DNA from: Collinsella sp.
Lineage (GTDB): Bacteria > Actinomycetota > Coriobacteriia > Coriobacteriales > Coriobacteriaceae
Direction of reading: 5' to 3'
Length of the DNA stretch: 64,000 nucleotides
NCBI GenBank assembly: GCA_019425015.1
Contig: JAHYYJ010000008.1
Location: 63,889 to 127,888 of the forward strand
Below the pieces are notes generated by a model. The model worked only from the letters and a program-made list of their open reading frames with translations. It was not told the DNA's origin and made no database searches. Below, piece by piece: positions 19,085 to 30,287 of this stretch. The position numbers and the translations under genes were made by a program. How positions within the stretch are numbered: the first letter of the stretch is position 1; each line of letters starts with the position of its first letter.

Positions 19085-20431
19085 ATGGAACACGACCTCA
19101 CACGCGGCAATGTCCTCAAGACCATCGCGGTCTTTGCCCTGCCTTATATGCTCTCGTACTTTTTGCAGATGCTCTACGGCATGGCCGACCTGTACATGAT
19201 GGGGCAGTTCAGCGGCGCCGCCGGCATCACCGCCGTGGGCAATGGCGCGCAGACGCTCTATATCATTACCGTAACGCTCGTGGGCCTGGCCATGGGAACG
19301 ACGGTTATCGTCGGCCACGCCGTGGGTTCGCGTCGGTTTGACCGCGCCGAGACCGCCATCGGCAACACCATCACGCTCTTTATGGGTGTCTCGGTGGTGC
19401 TGGCCGCTGTCCTGCTCGCACTGTGTCCGCAGATTGTGGCACTCATTGGCACGCCGGCCGAAGCGGTCGAAGGAACCGCCGCCTACCTGCGTATCTGCTT
19501 TATGGGCATTCCCTTTATCGCCGCGTACAACATCCTCTCGGCCATCTTTCGCGGCCTAGGCGATTCGCGCTCGCCCATGTACGTGATTGGCGTGGCGTGC
19601 ATCATCAACATCGCGCTCGACTTTCTGTTTATCGGCCACATGGGGCTCGGCCCCGTAGGCGCGGCACTCGGCACAGTCATCGCGCAGACGGCGAGCGTGG
19701 CTCTCGCGCTCGTGTGGCTCAAGAGCCGTCGCACAAACATCCACGTTAAGCGCAGCGACCTGCGCCCCCAGCCCGAGGTGCTCGGCAGCATTCTTAAGAT
19801 CGGCGTGCCCGTGGCCGTGCAGGACGGCTGCATCCAGGTGGCATTTATGTTCATCACCGTCATCGCCAACCACCGCGGCCTGGTCGACGCCGCCGCCGTG
19901 GGCCTAGTCGAGAAGATGATCAGCTTTTTGTTTATCGTGCCGAGTTCCATGGGCGCTACCGTCAGCGCGCTCACGGCGCAAAACGCCGGCGCGGGCAAGG
20001 GCGACCGCGCGCGTCAGGTACTCAGGGACGCCATGACCATCTCGGTGGTGTACGGCTGCCTGATCACGGTGCTGATGTGGCTGGTGGCGCCGGCGTTTAT
20101 CGGCTTTTTTGCCAAGGACCCCGCGGTGGTCGCCGCCGGCACCGGCTATATGCGCAGCTATATTTTCGACGCGATCTTTGCCGGCATCCACATTTGCTTT
20201 AGCGGCTTTTTCGCTGCGTATGGCAAGAGCTACATCGGCTTTGCGCACAACGTGCTGGCCGTGGTGCTCATTCGCGTGCCCGGTGCATGGCTGCTGTCGA
20301 ACGCCTATTCCGACACGCTGTTCCCCATGGGTATCGCCTCGCCGTGCGGGTCGATTCTGTCGGCGGTTATCTGCGTGATTGCCTTTACCGTGCTCAACCG
20401 CCGCGGAACTTTTGACAAGCTGATGGCGTAG
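19085..20431 (+). CDS. MATE family multidrug/metabolite exporter
   Basis: A 448-residue membrane protein with 12 predicted spans in two repeated halves. The opening LPYMLSYFLQMLYGMADLYMMGQF and IFRGLGDSRSPMYV are typical of MATE (NorM/DinF-like) Na+/H+-coupled exporters; the second half has FFAAYGKSYIGFAHNV. The substrate is unknown; drugs or flavin-like compounds are common in the family. ATG at 19085 has only a weak purine stretch upstream. A MerR-type regulator with an effector-binding domain follows 54 bp downstream in the same direction, so the pair is probably a drug-sensing export module. Confidence 0.9.
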   Translation: MEHDLTRGNVLKTIAVFALPYMLSYFLQMLYGMADLYMMGQFSGAAGITAVGNGAQTLYIITVTLVGLAMGTTVIVGHAVGSRRFDRAETAIGNTITLFMGVSVVLAAVLLALCPQIVALIGTPAEAVEGTAAYLRICFMGIPFIAAYNILSAIFRGLGDSRSPMYVIGVACIINIALDFLFIGHMGLGPVGAALGTVIAQTASVALALVWLKSRRTNIHVKRSDLRPQPEVLGSILKIGVPVAVQDGCIQVAFMFITVIANHRGLVDAAAVGLVEKMISFLFIVPSSMGATVSALTAQNAGAGKGDRARQVLRDAMTISVVYGCLITVLMWLVAPAFIGFFAKDPAVVAAGTGYMRSYIFDAIFAGIHICFSGFFAAYGKSYIGFAHNVLAVVLIRVPGAWLLSNAYSDTLFPMGIASPCGSILSAVICVIAFTVLNRRGTFDKLMA

Positions 20432-20485
20432 AGGGACAACGCGAGCCTGGCGCCCCTCCCCGACCCTATTGAAAGGAGCGGTCCC

Positions 20486-21334
20486 GTGACCGACATGCCA
20501 AGCGAACACACCGAGGGCCTGCTCCGCATTGGCGAGGTGGCGCGTCTGTTTAACCTGAGCGTGGGCACGTTGCGCCATTACGAGCAGATGGGCCTACTGG
20601 ACCCGGCGCACATCGATCCGGCAAGTGGGTACCGCTACTACGGATCGCGACAGCTCTCCACCCTCAATACCATCAGCCACCTGCGCGTTCTCGACTTGCC
20701 ACTCGCGCAAATCCGTGAGTTTGTGACCACGCGCGATGTGGACCTTATGCAGCGGCAGCTGGCTCAGCAGCAGGAGCTCATCGAGCGCAAGCGCCGCGAG
20801 CTGGAGCGCGTGTCGCGTAAGATCGATAACCGGCTTGCGCTGCTCCACGATGCTTTGAACACCGAGCTCGATACCATTTGCACAATCGATGCGCCCGAGC
20901 TTCGCTGCGCCGTGTTGCGCGAACGCGTCAACCCTACCGACGCCTATGCGCTGGAGTGGCAGATTCGTCAACTGCAGAAGGGCCAGCACGAGACCTTTGT
21001 CTTTCTGGGCAACTTGGGCGTCGGGATTGGCGCCGAGCGCCTCGCCGCCGGCGACTTTGATGGCTACGACGAGGTCTTCCTGCTGCTCGATGACACCGAT
21101 GATTACGTGGGCGACGTCGAGGTGCGGCCCGCCGCGCGCTGCCTGACCATAAGCTTCCGCGGCACGCACGGGCAAGCAGCCCCGCGCTATAAGCAGCTGC
21201 TCGGCTATATGCGCGAGCACAACCTGGCGCCCACCGGGCCTTCGCGCGAGATCGCCCTTATCGATGACATCATCAGCGACGACCCGGCAACCTACGTAAC
21301 GCAGATCACGGTGCCGGTTGCCCCAGCAAAGTAA
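20486..21334 (+). CDS. MerR-family regulator with GyrI-like effector domain (BmrR type)
   Basis: A 282-residue regulator. Residues 10-80 are the MerR winged-helix DNA-binding domain (LLRIGEVARLFNLSVGTL, RHYEQMGLLDPAHID, SGYRYYG). Residues about 85-130 form a coiled-coil dimer helix (QRQLAQQQELIERKRRELE). The rest is a GyrI/BmrR-like effector-binding barrel (HGQAAPRYKQLLGYM, VTQITVPV). Such proteins twist promoters with long spacers on binding ligand. The start is GTG at 20486, with GAAAGGAG 7 bp upstream. It probably controls the MATE exporter just upstream; the MATE promoter region has a TTGACTCTAC stretch near 19014 that could be a target. Confidence 0.88.
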   Translation: MTDMPSEHTEGLLRIGEVARLFNLSVGTLRHYEQMGLLDPAHIDPASGYRYYGSRQLSTLNTISHLRVLDLPLAQIREFVTTRDVDLMQRQLAQQQELIERKRRELERVSRKIDNRLALLHDALNTELDTICTIDAPELRCAVLRERVNPTDAYALEWQIRQLQKGQHETFVFLGNLGVGIGAERLAAGDFDGYDEVFLLLDDTDDYVGDVEVRPAARCLTISFRGTHGQAAPRYKQLLGYMREHNLAPTGPSREIALIDDIISDDPATYVTQITVPVAPAK

Positions 21335-21373
21335 GAACCGCCCGGAAGGCATCGTGCTTCCGGGCGGTTCTTC
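21335..21373. terminator. Bidirectional terminator between merR and ligA
   Basis: A perfect 14-bp stem, GAACCGCCCGGAAG with CTTCCGGGCGGTTC, starting right after the MerR stop and 18 bp from the ligA stop. It serves the two convergent genes. Confidence 0.85.
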
Positions 21374-21391
21374 AATTTGGCTATCGATGCC

Positions 21392-23668
<2,277 letters not shown>

Positions 23669-23802
23669 TCACCATGGCGCCGAATAACCCTTTCGAACCG
23701 CACCGAATCGGCAGCCGCCAGACTGGGGTGGATCGCGCGATTAAACCATGCCCTTGCCAGTTCTAAATGATCCGTTTTCCTCCGTCTCCAAGGGATCATC
23801 GC

Positions 23803-23842
23803 GAAAAGAGGGGCTGTCCCGCGCTGGCGGAACAGCCCCTCT
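23803..23842 (-). terminator. Terminator of HtrA-type protease gene
   Basis: The stem AGAGGGGCTGT with ACAGCCCCTCT, followed on the minus strand by TTTTCGC, 27 bp after the protease stop. Confidence 0.75.
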
Positions 23843-23868
23843 GGCTTCGATATGTGCGATACAGCTCG

Positions 23869-25329
23869 TTAGAAACCCTGGCCGTTGCCCTGACCCTGGC
23901 CCTGCTGGCCAAGCAGCTCCTCCAGATACTGGCGCAGCTGCTCGTCGGTAATACCGCCGTTGCCGGTATCGGTCGCGCTGTCGTTCTGCTGCTGGTTCTG
24001 CAGCTCCTCGTCGGAGCCCAGCTCAACCGTGACCTTCTTCTCTTCCTTGCCGCGCATGAGCGTGATCTCGACCTTCTCGCCCACCTCGTGGCTGCGCAGT
24101 GCGATGATCAGGCCATCGGCGCTCGTGATCTCGTCGTCGCCCAGCTTGGTGATGACATCGCCCTCCTGAATGCCGGCCTTGGCAGCAGGACCATCCTCAA
24201 CGACGCTCGCCACATACGCGCCGCTATCGGTGCTCAGCTTGTTGGTGCGGGCGTTGAGCGCGTTGACGCTCGAAAGCGTAGCGCCCATGTACGGATGCAC
24301 CGGCGTCTTGCCGTCGATAATCTGGTCGGCAATGTTCTTGGCATAGTTGACCGGAATGGCAAAGCCCACGCCCGAGCTGGAGCCCGAGTAGCTCTCGATG
24401 AGCGAGTTGATACCCACAAGCTCGCCGTTATCGTTAACGAGCGCGCCGCCGGAGTTGCCCGGGTTGATGGCGGCATCGGTCTGGATCATGTTGGCATAGA
24501 TGGTGTTACCGTTGGCAGAGCTCATGGCCGTGGAGCGATAGAGCGCCGAGACGATACCCGTGGAGACAGACTGCTCGTTGCCGAACGGCGAGCCGATCGC
24601 CATGACCCACTCGCCCACGTTGAGCTTGGAGGAATCACCGATCTCAATCGGCGTGAGCTTGGAGGCGTCTGCGTCCTTGAGCTTGATGACGGCCAGGTCG
24701 CTCGAAGCGTCGTTGCCCACGAACTCGGCCTCGTAGGTGGTGCCGTCATCCATGGTCACCACGTACTGGTCATAGCCATCGACCACGTGGTTGTTGGTGA
24801 GGATGTGGCCCTCGGTATCGAGCACCACGCCCGAGCCGACGCTGCCCGAGCTGTCCGACTCGTCGGCAGACTGCGAAAGCGAGCCATTCTGGCCACCGCT
24901 CGAAGTGGCGGTAATGGAAACCACGGAGGGCAACGCCTTGGCAGAAACGGCCTCGGCCAGCGTGGTGTCCTCGGAATCAATCGTAATCTTTTGCGTCGAT
25001 GAACCCGAAGCACCCGCCGTCACGGCATTCTTTCCGCCGCCAATGTTGAGCGTGCCGCTCATAATGAGCGCAATGACCAGCAGGGCGCCGCAGGCACAAC
25101 CGGCAAGCGCCGTAATAAAGATCGGCAGCTTTTTGGTCTTAGTCTTGACCACTGTGTGCTTGTTTACAACCTGCTGGCTGCCCAGCGGCTTTCCGGTCTG
25201 CGTGTCGTAGGCCTGCACGTAGGGAATGTTGCTGTCGGCAGGCGTCGACTCTACCTGCACACGCGGCTGCTGCTGAGTCTCGCCGGCGTTGCCCGCGTCC
25301 TGGGGACGCTGGGAATCGTTCTCGCTCAT
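23869..25329 (-). CDS. HtrA/DegP-type trypsin-like serine protease with PDZ domain
   Basis: A 486-residue membrane-anchored protease for surface or secreted protein quality control. A hydrophilic Gln-rich cytoplasmic tail of about 80 residues precedes one membrane span (LPIFITALAGCACGALLVIA). The protease domain has the triad His (LTNNHVVDG), Asp (SSDLAVIKL) and Ser (NPGNSGGALVN). A PDZ domain follows (YVASVVEDGPAAKAGIQEGD, ITSADGLIIALRSHEVGE). The C terminus is Gln/Gly-rich, ending QGQGQGNGQGF, which is unusual. ATG at 25329 with AAAGGATC upstream. It is downstream of the atypical response regulator but separated by a terminator-like hairpin. Confidence 0.9.
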   Translation of the reverse strand: MSENDSQRPQDAGNAGETQQQPRVQVESTPADSNIPYVQAYDTQTGKPLGSQQVVNKHTVVKTKTKKLPIFITALAGCACGALLVIALIMSGTLNIGGGKNAVTAGASGSSTQKITIDSEDTTLAEAVSAKALPSVVSITATSSGGQNGSLSQSADESDSSGSVGSGVVLDTEGHILTNNHVVDGYDQYVVTMDDGTTYEAEFVGNDASSDLAVIKLKDADASKLTPIEIGDSSKLNVGEWVMAIGSPFGNEQSVSTGIVSALYRSTAMSSANGNTIYANMIQTDAAINPGNSGGALVNDNGELVGINSLIESYSGSSSGVGFAIPVNYAKNIADQIIDGKTPVHPYMGATLSSVNALNARTNKLSTDSGAYVASVVEDGPAAKAGIQEGDVITKLGDDEITSADGLIIALRSHEVGEKVEITLMRGKEEKKVTVELGSDEELQNQQQNDSATDTGNGGITDEQLRQYLEELLGQQGQGQGNGQGF

Positions 25330-25358
25330 AGCTGCGATCCTTTCGTCAAATAACCAAA

Positions 25359-25382
25359 GGCCCGCCAAACATGTGGCGGGCC
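25359..25382 (-). terminator. Hairpin between response regulator and protease genes
   Basis: The stem GGCCCGCCA with complement, followed on the minus strand by TTTGGTTATTT. It is only 30 bp before the protease start codon, so it could also act as a leader attenuator. Confidence 0.6.
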
Positions 25383-25495
25383 ATCATTGTTCACGTTGAG
25401 TTGTACCCCAATATGCGGGCGTACGTGTACGAGAACGCAATCTTTTAGGAAGGCTTAAGTTCTGCTGCAAACTCGAAGGGAACCCGCACCTGCGG

Positions 25496-25533
25496 CAAAA
25501 CCACCACAAAGGTGCCTGTCCCCTTTGTGGTGG
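25496..25533. repeat. CCACCACAAAGG palindrome family, copy 4
   Basis: AAAACCACCACAAAGG, core TGCCTGTCC, CCTTTGTGGTGG, 5 bp after the stop of the response-regulator gene. As at other copies it takes a 3'-end position next to a coding region. Confidence 0.8.
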
Positions 25534-25537
25534 AAAT

Positions 25538-26200
25538 CTAGTCCTTAAACAGATATCCCACGCCGCGGACGGTGGTGATGTGCGCTGCAATCTGCGGGCC
25601 CACCTTGGAGCGGATGCGTCGAATGTGTACGTCGACGGTGCGCGTGCCGCCGCAGTACTCAAAGCCCCACACGCGGTGCAGCAGCACCTCGCGGCTGTAG
25701 GCGCGATTGGGATGCGTCGCCAAAAAGCTCAGCAGCGAGTACTCCATCAGCGTCAGGTCAATGGGCTCGTTATCGAGTGTCACCTGGTAGGTAGCCAGGT
25801 TAATCTCGAGGTTATCGATATTGAGTACATCGTCGGCGGTGACGGTCTCCTCCTCGCCCATCAGGCGCTGCGCGCGAGCCTTGAGCTCGTTGGGTGTCGC
25901 CGTGGGGCATACAAAGTCGGCATGCGCGTGATTGGGCAGGCGCAAGGTACCGAGCGCCTCGTCGTCAACGATCACCAACATGGGGACGCCACCACGATCG
26001 TCAAGCCACTTGGCAATCTGATCGATGCGGTCGCTGCGGATGCCATCTGAATCGAGAATCAGCAGGTCAAAGTCGTGCGCCGCAGTTGGCGAATCGGGGG
26101 TTGCCAGGCTCACCTCGACACCCAGGGTAGTCGTCAAGCTGCGGGCAAACTCGTGGAAGCGCGTCGTGCGCGCCATGAACAGGGCACTCTTTTCGGACAT
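25538..26200 (-). CDS. OmpR-type orphan response regulator, GlnR-like
   Basis: A 220-residue regulator. The C-terminal winged helix is typical OmpR/PhoB (PIDLTLMEYSLLSFLATHPN, VWGFEYCGGTRTVDVHIRRI, TTVRGVGYLF). The N-terminal receiver is degenerate: it lacks the acidic pair near the start (ALFMARTTRF), and the Lys normally found late in the domain is not evident; only an Asp in LLILDSDG matches. No sensor kinase is nearby. Orphan receivers with a poor phosphorylation pocket and an OmpR DNA-binding domain are the hallmark of actinobacterial GlnR, and this gene lies immediately downstream of glnA. GlnR identity is therefore an inference. ATG at 26200 with GGAGG upstream. Confidence 0.8.
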   Translation of the reverse strand: MSEKSALFMARTTRFHEFARSLTTTLGVEVSLATPDSPTAAHDFDLLILDSDGIRSDRIDQIAKWLDDRGGVPMLVIVDDEALGTLRLPNHAHADFVCPTATPNELKARAQRLMGEEETVTADDVLNIDNLEINLATYQVTLDNEPIDLTLMEYSLLSFLATHPNRAYSREVLLHRVWGFEYCGGTRTVDVHIRRIRSKVGPQIAAHITTVRGVGYLFKD

Positions 26201-26250
26201 ATCGGCCTCCAAAGAAATGAGCTCAATCGTACTGGAACAAGCCAGCGCGA

Positions 26251-27588
26251 TTAGGAGTTCGCCAGGTAGTGCTTGATCTCCCACTCGGTGATCGTAGACT
26301 CAAACTTATGCCACTCGTCGCGCTTCTTTTTGAGGAAGAAGCTGTGGATGTGCTCGCCGAGGGCATCCTTCATAAACTGCGAGTCCTCAAACACGTCGAG
26401 CGCCTCTTTGAGCGAGCGCGGCAGCGGCGCGTAGCCGGCCTCGACCATCTGACGGTCGGTAAGCTTGAGCGTCTCGGCCGTTGCCTCGGGCGGGAGCTCC
26501 AGCTTGCGCTCGATGCCGTCCAGACCAGCCGCCAGCGTGACGGCGTTGACCAGGTACGGATTGGCCATGGGGTCGGGGCTGCGAAGCTCGATGCGCGTGG
26601 ACAGCTGCTTGCCGGGCTTGTAGACCGGAATGCGGACCATACTCGCGCGGTTGCGCAGGCCCCACGTGGCGTACTGTGGCACGGAGTCGCCGCCCGTCGT
26701 GATGCGCTTGTACGAGTTGACCGTGGGGTTGGTGATGGCGCTGATCTCGCGGGCATGCGCCAGGATGCCAGCCATATAGTGCTTGGCGACGTCGGAGAGA
26801 TGGTACTTCTCGTCGTCCTCGCCCCAAAACACGTTGTTGCCGTCGTGGTCGAATAGCGACTGGCACAGGAACATGGCACTGCCGTCCTCGCCCGCCAACG
26901 GCTTGGGCATAAAGGAGGCGTGGCAACCGCTCTCGTAAGCTTGCTGTTTAATGATGAGCTTGGCCGTGGTAATGGCGTCGGACATGCTCAGGGCCTCGGC
27001 GTGGCGCAGGCTCATGCCGTGCTGCGAGCGACCGGCGGCGTGGAAGGTGTACTCCACGGGCACGGACATCTTCTCGAGCGTAAGGACCGTGTTGCGACGC
27101 AGGTCGCGCGCGGCGTCGCTCACCGAAAGATCGAAGTAGCCCACGTTGTCGAGCGGCTCGGGGGTGTGCTCGTCGGGGAAGTAGTAGTACTCCAGCTCGG
27201 CGCCCACGTTAAGCAGATAGCCAGCCTTCTCGGCCTTGTGGAACATGCGGCGCAGGGCATCGCGCGGGTCGCCGGCAAACGGCTTGCAATCGGGGGTGCA
27301 CACGTCGCAGAACACGCGAGCGACGCCGTTGTGACTCGGGCGCCACGGCAGGATCTGGAAGGTCGAAGCATCGGGGAACGCCAGCATGTCGGCTTCCTCG
27401 GGCGTGGCAAAGCCCTCGATGGCAGAGCCGTCAAAGCCAATACCCTCCTCAAAAGCGACCTCGAGGTCCTCGGGGCTAATGGCAAAGTTCTTGAGGCGGC
27501 CAAGAATGTCGACAAACCACAGACGCACAAAGCGGATGTCACGCTGCTCTACGGAGCGGAGTACGTAATCGATGTTCTGCTGGTTCAT
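26251..27588 (-). CDS. glnA: Type I glutamine synthetase
   Basis: A 445-residue cytoplasmic enzyme making glutamine from glutamate, ammonia and ATP. Conserved blocks: beta-grasp N terminus (LWFVDILGRLKNFAI), FDGSAIEGF, Glu-rich metal site (VGAELEYYYFP), AAGRSQHGMSLRH, NPTVNSYKR, and the IELRSPDPMANPYL arginine region. Length and the missing NLYDLP-type tyrosine motif put it in the GSI-alpha group, regulated by feedback and transcription factors rather than adenylylation. ATG at 27588 with AAAGGGGAG upstream. The downstream gene is the GlnR-like regulator, 50 bp away. Confidence 0.95.
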   Translation of the reverse strand: MNQQNIDYVLRSVEQRDIRFVRLWFVDILGRLKNFAISPEDLEVAFEEGIGFDGSAIEGFATPEEADMLAFPDASTFQILPWRPSHNGVARVFCDVCTPDCKPFAGDPRDALRRMFHKAEKAGYLLNVGAELEYYYFPDEHTPEPLDNVGYFDLSVSDAARDLRRNTVLTLEKMSVPVEYTFHAAGRSQHGMSLRHAEALSMSDAITTAKLIIKQQAYESGCHASFMPKPLAGEDGSAMFLCQSLFDHDGNNVFWGEDDEKYHLSDVAKHYMAGILAHAREISAITNPTVNSYKRITTGGDSVPQYATWGLRNRASMVRIPVYKPGKQLSTRIELRSPDPMANPYLVNAVTLAAGLDGIERKLELPPEATAETLKLTDRQMVEAGYAPLPRSLKEALDVFEDSQFMKDALGEHIHSFFLKKKRDEWHKFESTITEWEIKHYLANS

Positions 27589-27741
27589 GTCGCTCCCCTT
27601 TCTTTCGGGCGGGTTTCGACTGGTCTATATCGCAGATACTATCGCAGAAAAATGTTTCCGCAGGGTTAAAGCGTATCAAGCGCTCAAAAAACGTGCGCGC
27701 AGGCGGGTGCCAAGCACGAACAGACCGACTCGGACGGGCGG

Positions 27742-28764
27742 CTAGCGCGAGGTCGAAGCGCGGTGTTCGATGTGGCCGGGGACCTCGATGCGCTTGGGGG
27801 CGAGCTTTGCGGCGTCGCCCACCGTAGTGGTAACGACGTCGATGCGCTCGGACAGACGCTCGATTACGCGCTCGGCGATGGTGTGGGTGTCTTGCGCGGC
27901 CGTGGTCACACCGCCAAAGAGCACGTGGTTCCAGGGGTAATCGTCAAACGTTGCGATCTTAAGGCCCGCCGGCAGCGAGGGACCCAGCTGCGCCAGTGCC
28001 TCGGTCAGGCGCAGGAAGACCAGGCCGTTGACGGCAATGAGGCCGAGCTTTTTACCTGCGTACTCGCGGATGGCCTCGTCCAGGCGACTGACACCCTCGA
28101 CGCCACCGTCCGCCAAGGTGACGACCTCGCCGGCCAGGCCGCGGCGCGAGAGCTCGTCGGCAAACGCCTCGGCGCGCTCGCGACGCACGGGACTGTCGTC
28201 GCTTGCCTCGGTGAGCAGGCACAGACGCTCGCTGCCCGCAGCAGCCAAGGCGTCTACCAGGCCGGCAACCAGCTCACGGTTGTTGGAGGTCACCAGATCG
28301 ATGCCACCGTCGGCAACGTCGCGGTCGAGCAGTACAACGGGCAGGCGCCCCGCGGCCGCGGCAATCGCCTTGTCGTTGCCTCCGCAGGTATTGACGACCA
28401 GGCCGTCCACGCCGGCATCGATAAGTCTGGTGAGCGACTCTGCCTCCTTGGCGGGGTCGTTGCCGCTAATGGCCGTCATGAGCGAGCAGCCGCGCGCGGC
28501 GGCGCTGGCGGAAAGCCCTTCGAGCATGGCGCTGGAGAACGGGTTGGCGATGTCGGCCAAGATTACGCCGATGAGGTTGGTGCGCGAGCTGCGCAGATTG
28601 CGTGCGGCGGCACGTGGGCGATAGCCGGTGCGCTCGATAACCGCCGCGATGCGAGCGCGGGTTTCCTCGGTCATCTGCCCGGGGCGGTTATTGAGATAGC
28701 GCGAGACCGTGGCCGGACTCACGCCCGCCTCGGCGGCAATGTCCTTGATTCTCATCTGCGCCAT
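27742..28764 (-). CDS. LacI-family regulator, probable KDG-pathway repressor (KdgR-like)
   Basis: A 340-residue repressor. The N-terminal helix-turn-helix and hinge are MRIKDIAAEAGVSPATVSRY and LNNRPGQMTEETRARI, followed by a periplasmic-binding-protein-like sensor core (LIGVILADIANPFSSAMLEG, GVDGLVVNTCGGN, AALGQL-like C half). It is divergent from kdgK, with two GAAACCGATTTCG-like palindromic half sites between the genes, the usual layout for a local repressor. The ligand is probably KDG or a uronate intermediate, by context only. The start is taken at MAQMRIKD (28764); upstream in-frame ATGs exist. Confidence 0.85.
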   Translation of the reverse strand: MAQMRIKDIAAEAGVSPATVSRYLNNRPGQMTEETRARIAAVIERTGYRPRAAARNLRSSRTNLIGVILADIANPFSSAMLEGLSASAAARGCSLMTAISGNDPAKEAESLTRLIDAGVDGLVVNTCGGNDKAIAAAAGRLPVVLLDRDVADGGIDLVTSNNRELVAGLVDALAAAGSERLCLLTEASDDSPVRRERAEAFADELSRRGLAGEVVTLADGGVEGVSRLDEAIREYAGKKLGLIAVNGLVFLRLTEALAQLGPSLPAGLKIATFDDYPWNHVLFGGVTTAAQDTHTIAERVIERLSERIDVVTTTVGDAAKLAPKRIEVPGHIEHRASTSR

Positions 28765-28828
28765 AGCGCACCCCGTTTCCCAATTGTCGGCGGTCTGAGC
28801 CATTTTAGGCATTTTTTAAAAATCTCGG

Positions 28829-28894
28829 TTGCAAAACGCTGTAGGTGAGTATACTACAACTCGAAACGAAACCGATTTCGTAAACCGATTTCGG
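28829..28894 (+). promoter_or_regulatory. kdgK promoter with tandem LacI-type operators
   Basis: TTGCAA, a 15-bp spacer and TATACT (28850-28855), then CGAAACCGATTTCG (28867-28880) and GTAAACCGATTTCGG (28880-28894). The operator centre ACCGAT and near-palindromic flanks fit a LacI-family site, placed where a bound repressor would block the kdgK promoter. Confidence 0.6.
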
Positions 28895-28998
28895 CAAGCG
28901 TTGGCATGGAGGTGCAAAGATGTACCCTACCGTCTTGGCACCTCCGTGCCAACGCCATATCAAAGGTGTACGCACGAGCAAGAAGGAGCTGCGCGACC

Positions 28999-30033
28999 AT
29001 GGGTAAAACGGTTCTTACCTTCGGCGAGATCATGATAAGGCTCTCGCCCAAAGATCATCTGCGCATTGAGCAGGCGACCGAGTTTGATGTCCGCTACGGC
29101 GGCGCCGAAGCCAACACCGCGCTTTCCCTGGCCTACCAGGGTGACAAGGCAGCTTACGTCTCCGTTGTCCCGGCCAACCGTCTGGGCGAGTGCGCCCTGC
29201 GTTCGCTGAAGGTCTACGACGTCGATACCTCGCGCGTCGTGCGCCAGGGCGACCGTCTTGGCTCCTATGTGTTTGAGGTCGGCGCCTCGCAGCGCGGCAA
29301 CGGCTGCGTCTACGACCGCAAGTACTCTGCCATCAACATGGCCAAGCGCGACGTCTTTGACTGGGATGAGATCCTCAAGGGTGTCGATGTCTTTTACTTC
29401 TCCGGCGTGACGCCCGCCGTCTCCGACGAGATGGCCGCCGCCTGCAAGGATGCCCTCGCCGCCTGCCGCGCCGAAGGCATCACCACCGTGTGCGACGTGA
29501 ATTATCGCGGCAAGATGTGGTCGCCCGAGAAGTCGCAGGCCACCATGAAGGAACTCCTGCCGCTCGTTGACATCTGCATTGCCAACGACGAGGACGCTCC
29601 TGCCGGCCTCGGTATGACCTGCGTCTCCGGCTCCCTTGCCCACGGCATCGAGGAGCGCGACACCTACGTCGAGATGGCCCGTCAGATCTGCGCCGAGTAC
29701 GGTTGCAAGAAGGTCGCCTCGGTCGTCCGCAACATCTCCTGCGTCGAGCGCTCCATCTGGATGGGCATGCTCTTTGACGCCGAGAGCGGCGAGCACTGGT
29801 TCTCCCCTGCTCACGACGTGCACGTGCTCGAGGGCGTTGCCGCCGGCGATGCTTTCAACGCCGGCCTCGTCCATGCCCTCATCAACGACTTTGCCCCGCA
29901 GGACGCCGTCAACTACGCCATCGCCGCCTCGATCCTCAAGCTCACCATCAAGGGCGATTCCAACCTGGTGACCGCAGACGAGATCGCAGCCGTGGCATCC
30001 GCCGCCGACGGTGGCACCCGCGTCGCGCGCTAA
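28999..30033 (+). CDS. kdgK: 2-keto-3-deoxygluconate kinase (PfkB family)
   Basis: A 344-residue sugar kinase that phosphorylates KDG to KDPG with ATP, the point where the galacturonate and 4-deoxy-uronate branches meet. PfkB features: N-terminal LTFGEIMIRLSPKDHLR, the Gly-rich YGGAEANTALSLAYQG, IANDEDAP, and the C-terminal GVAAGDAFNAGLVHAL with the catalytic Asp. ATG at 28999 has AAGGAG upstream. It is followed by eda, so both KDG steps are adjacent. A divergent LacI gene and operator-like palindromes suggest repression without uronates. Confidence 0.9.
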   Translation: MGKTVLTFGEIMIRLSPKDHLRIEQATEFDVRYGGAEANTALSLAYQGDKAAYVSVVPANRLGECALRSLKVYDVDTSRVVRQGDRLGSYVFEVGASQRGNGCVYDRKYSAINMAKRDVFDWDEILKGVDVFYFSGVTPAVSDEMAAACKDALAACRAEGITTVCDVNYRGKMWSPEKSQATMKELLPLVDICIANDEDAPAGLGMTCVSGSLAHGIEERDTYVEMARQICAEYGCKKVASVVRNISCVERSIWMGMLFDAESGEHWFSPAHDVHVLEGVAAGDAFNAGLVHALINDFAPQDAVNYAIAASILKLTIKGDSNLVTADEIAAVASAADGGTRVAR

Positions 30034-30155
30034 GCCGTCCCCATTCCGCGGGCCGCAGCTTTCCATACCCATACCTCTGCAGCCCGCTCCCCGATTCCTC
30101 CGGCCAGGTAGAACCACTTAGTCCCATTCCGGTTTTGTCTGGCATTCCTTCACGA

Positions 30156-30236
30156 CTGGCCTCGTAGCCGGTTCCGAAATTGCTTGTGACCCAAGCAGTG
30201 CCTCCGATAACCAATCCGGAACCGGCTCATGGCCAA
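30156..30236. repeat. Inverted repeat between kdgK and eda
   Basis: GCCGGTTCCG (30167-30176) pairs perfectly with 30217-30226, and the outer bases (TGGCCTCGTA against TCATGGCCA) extend the stem imperfectly. It is in a 250-bp gap inside a presumed operon, so it could affect mRNA processing. No T-run. Confidence 0.5.
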
Positions 30237-30287
30237 TCTTCTTTGGCAATCACGCGCCCGTGCGCGCCTCACATCGAAAGGAACACT

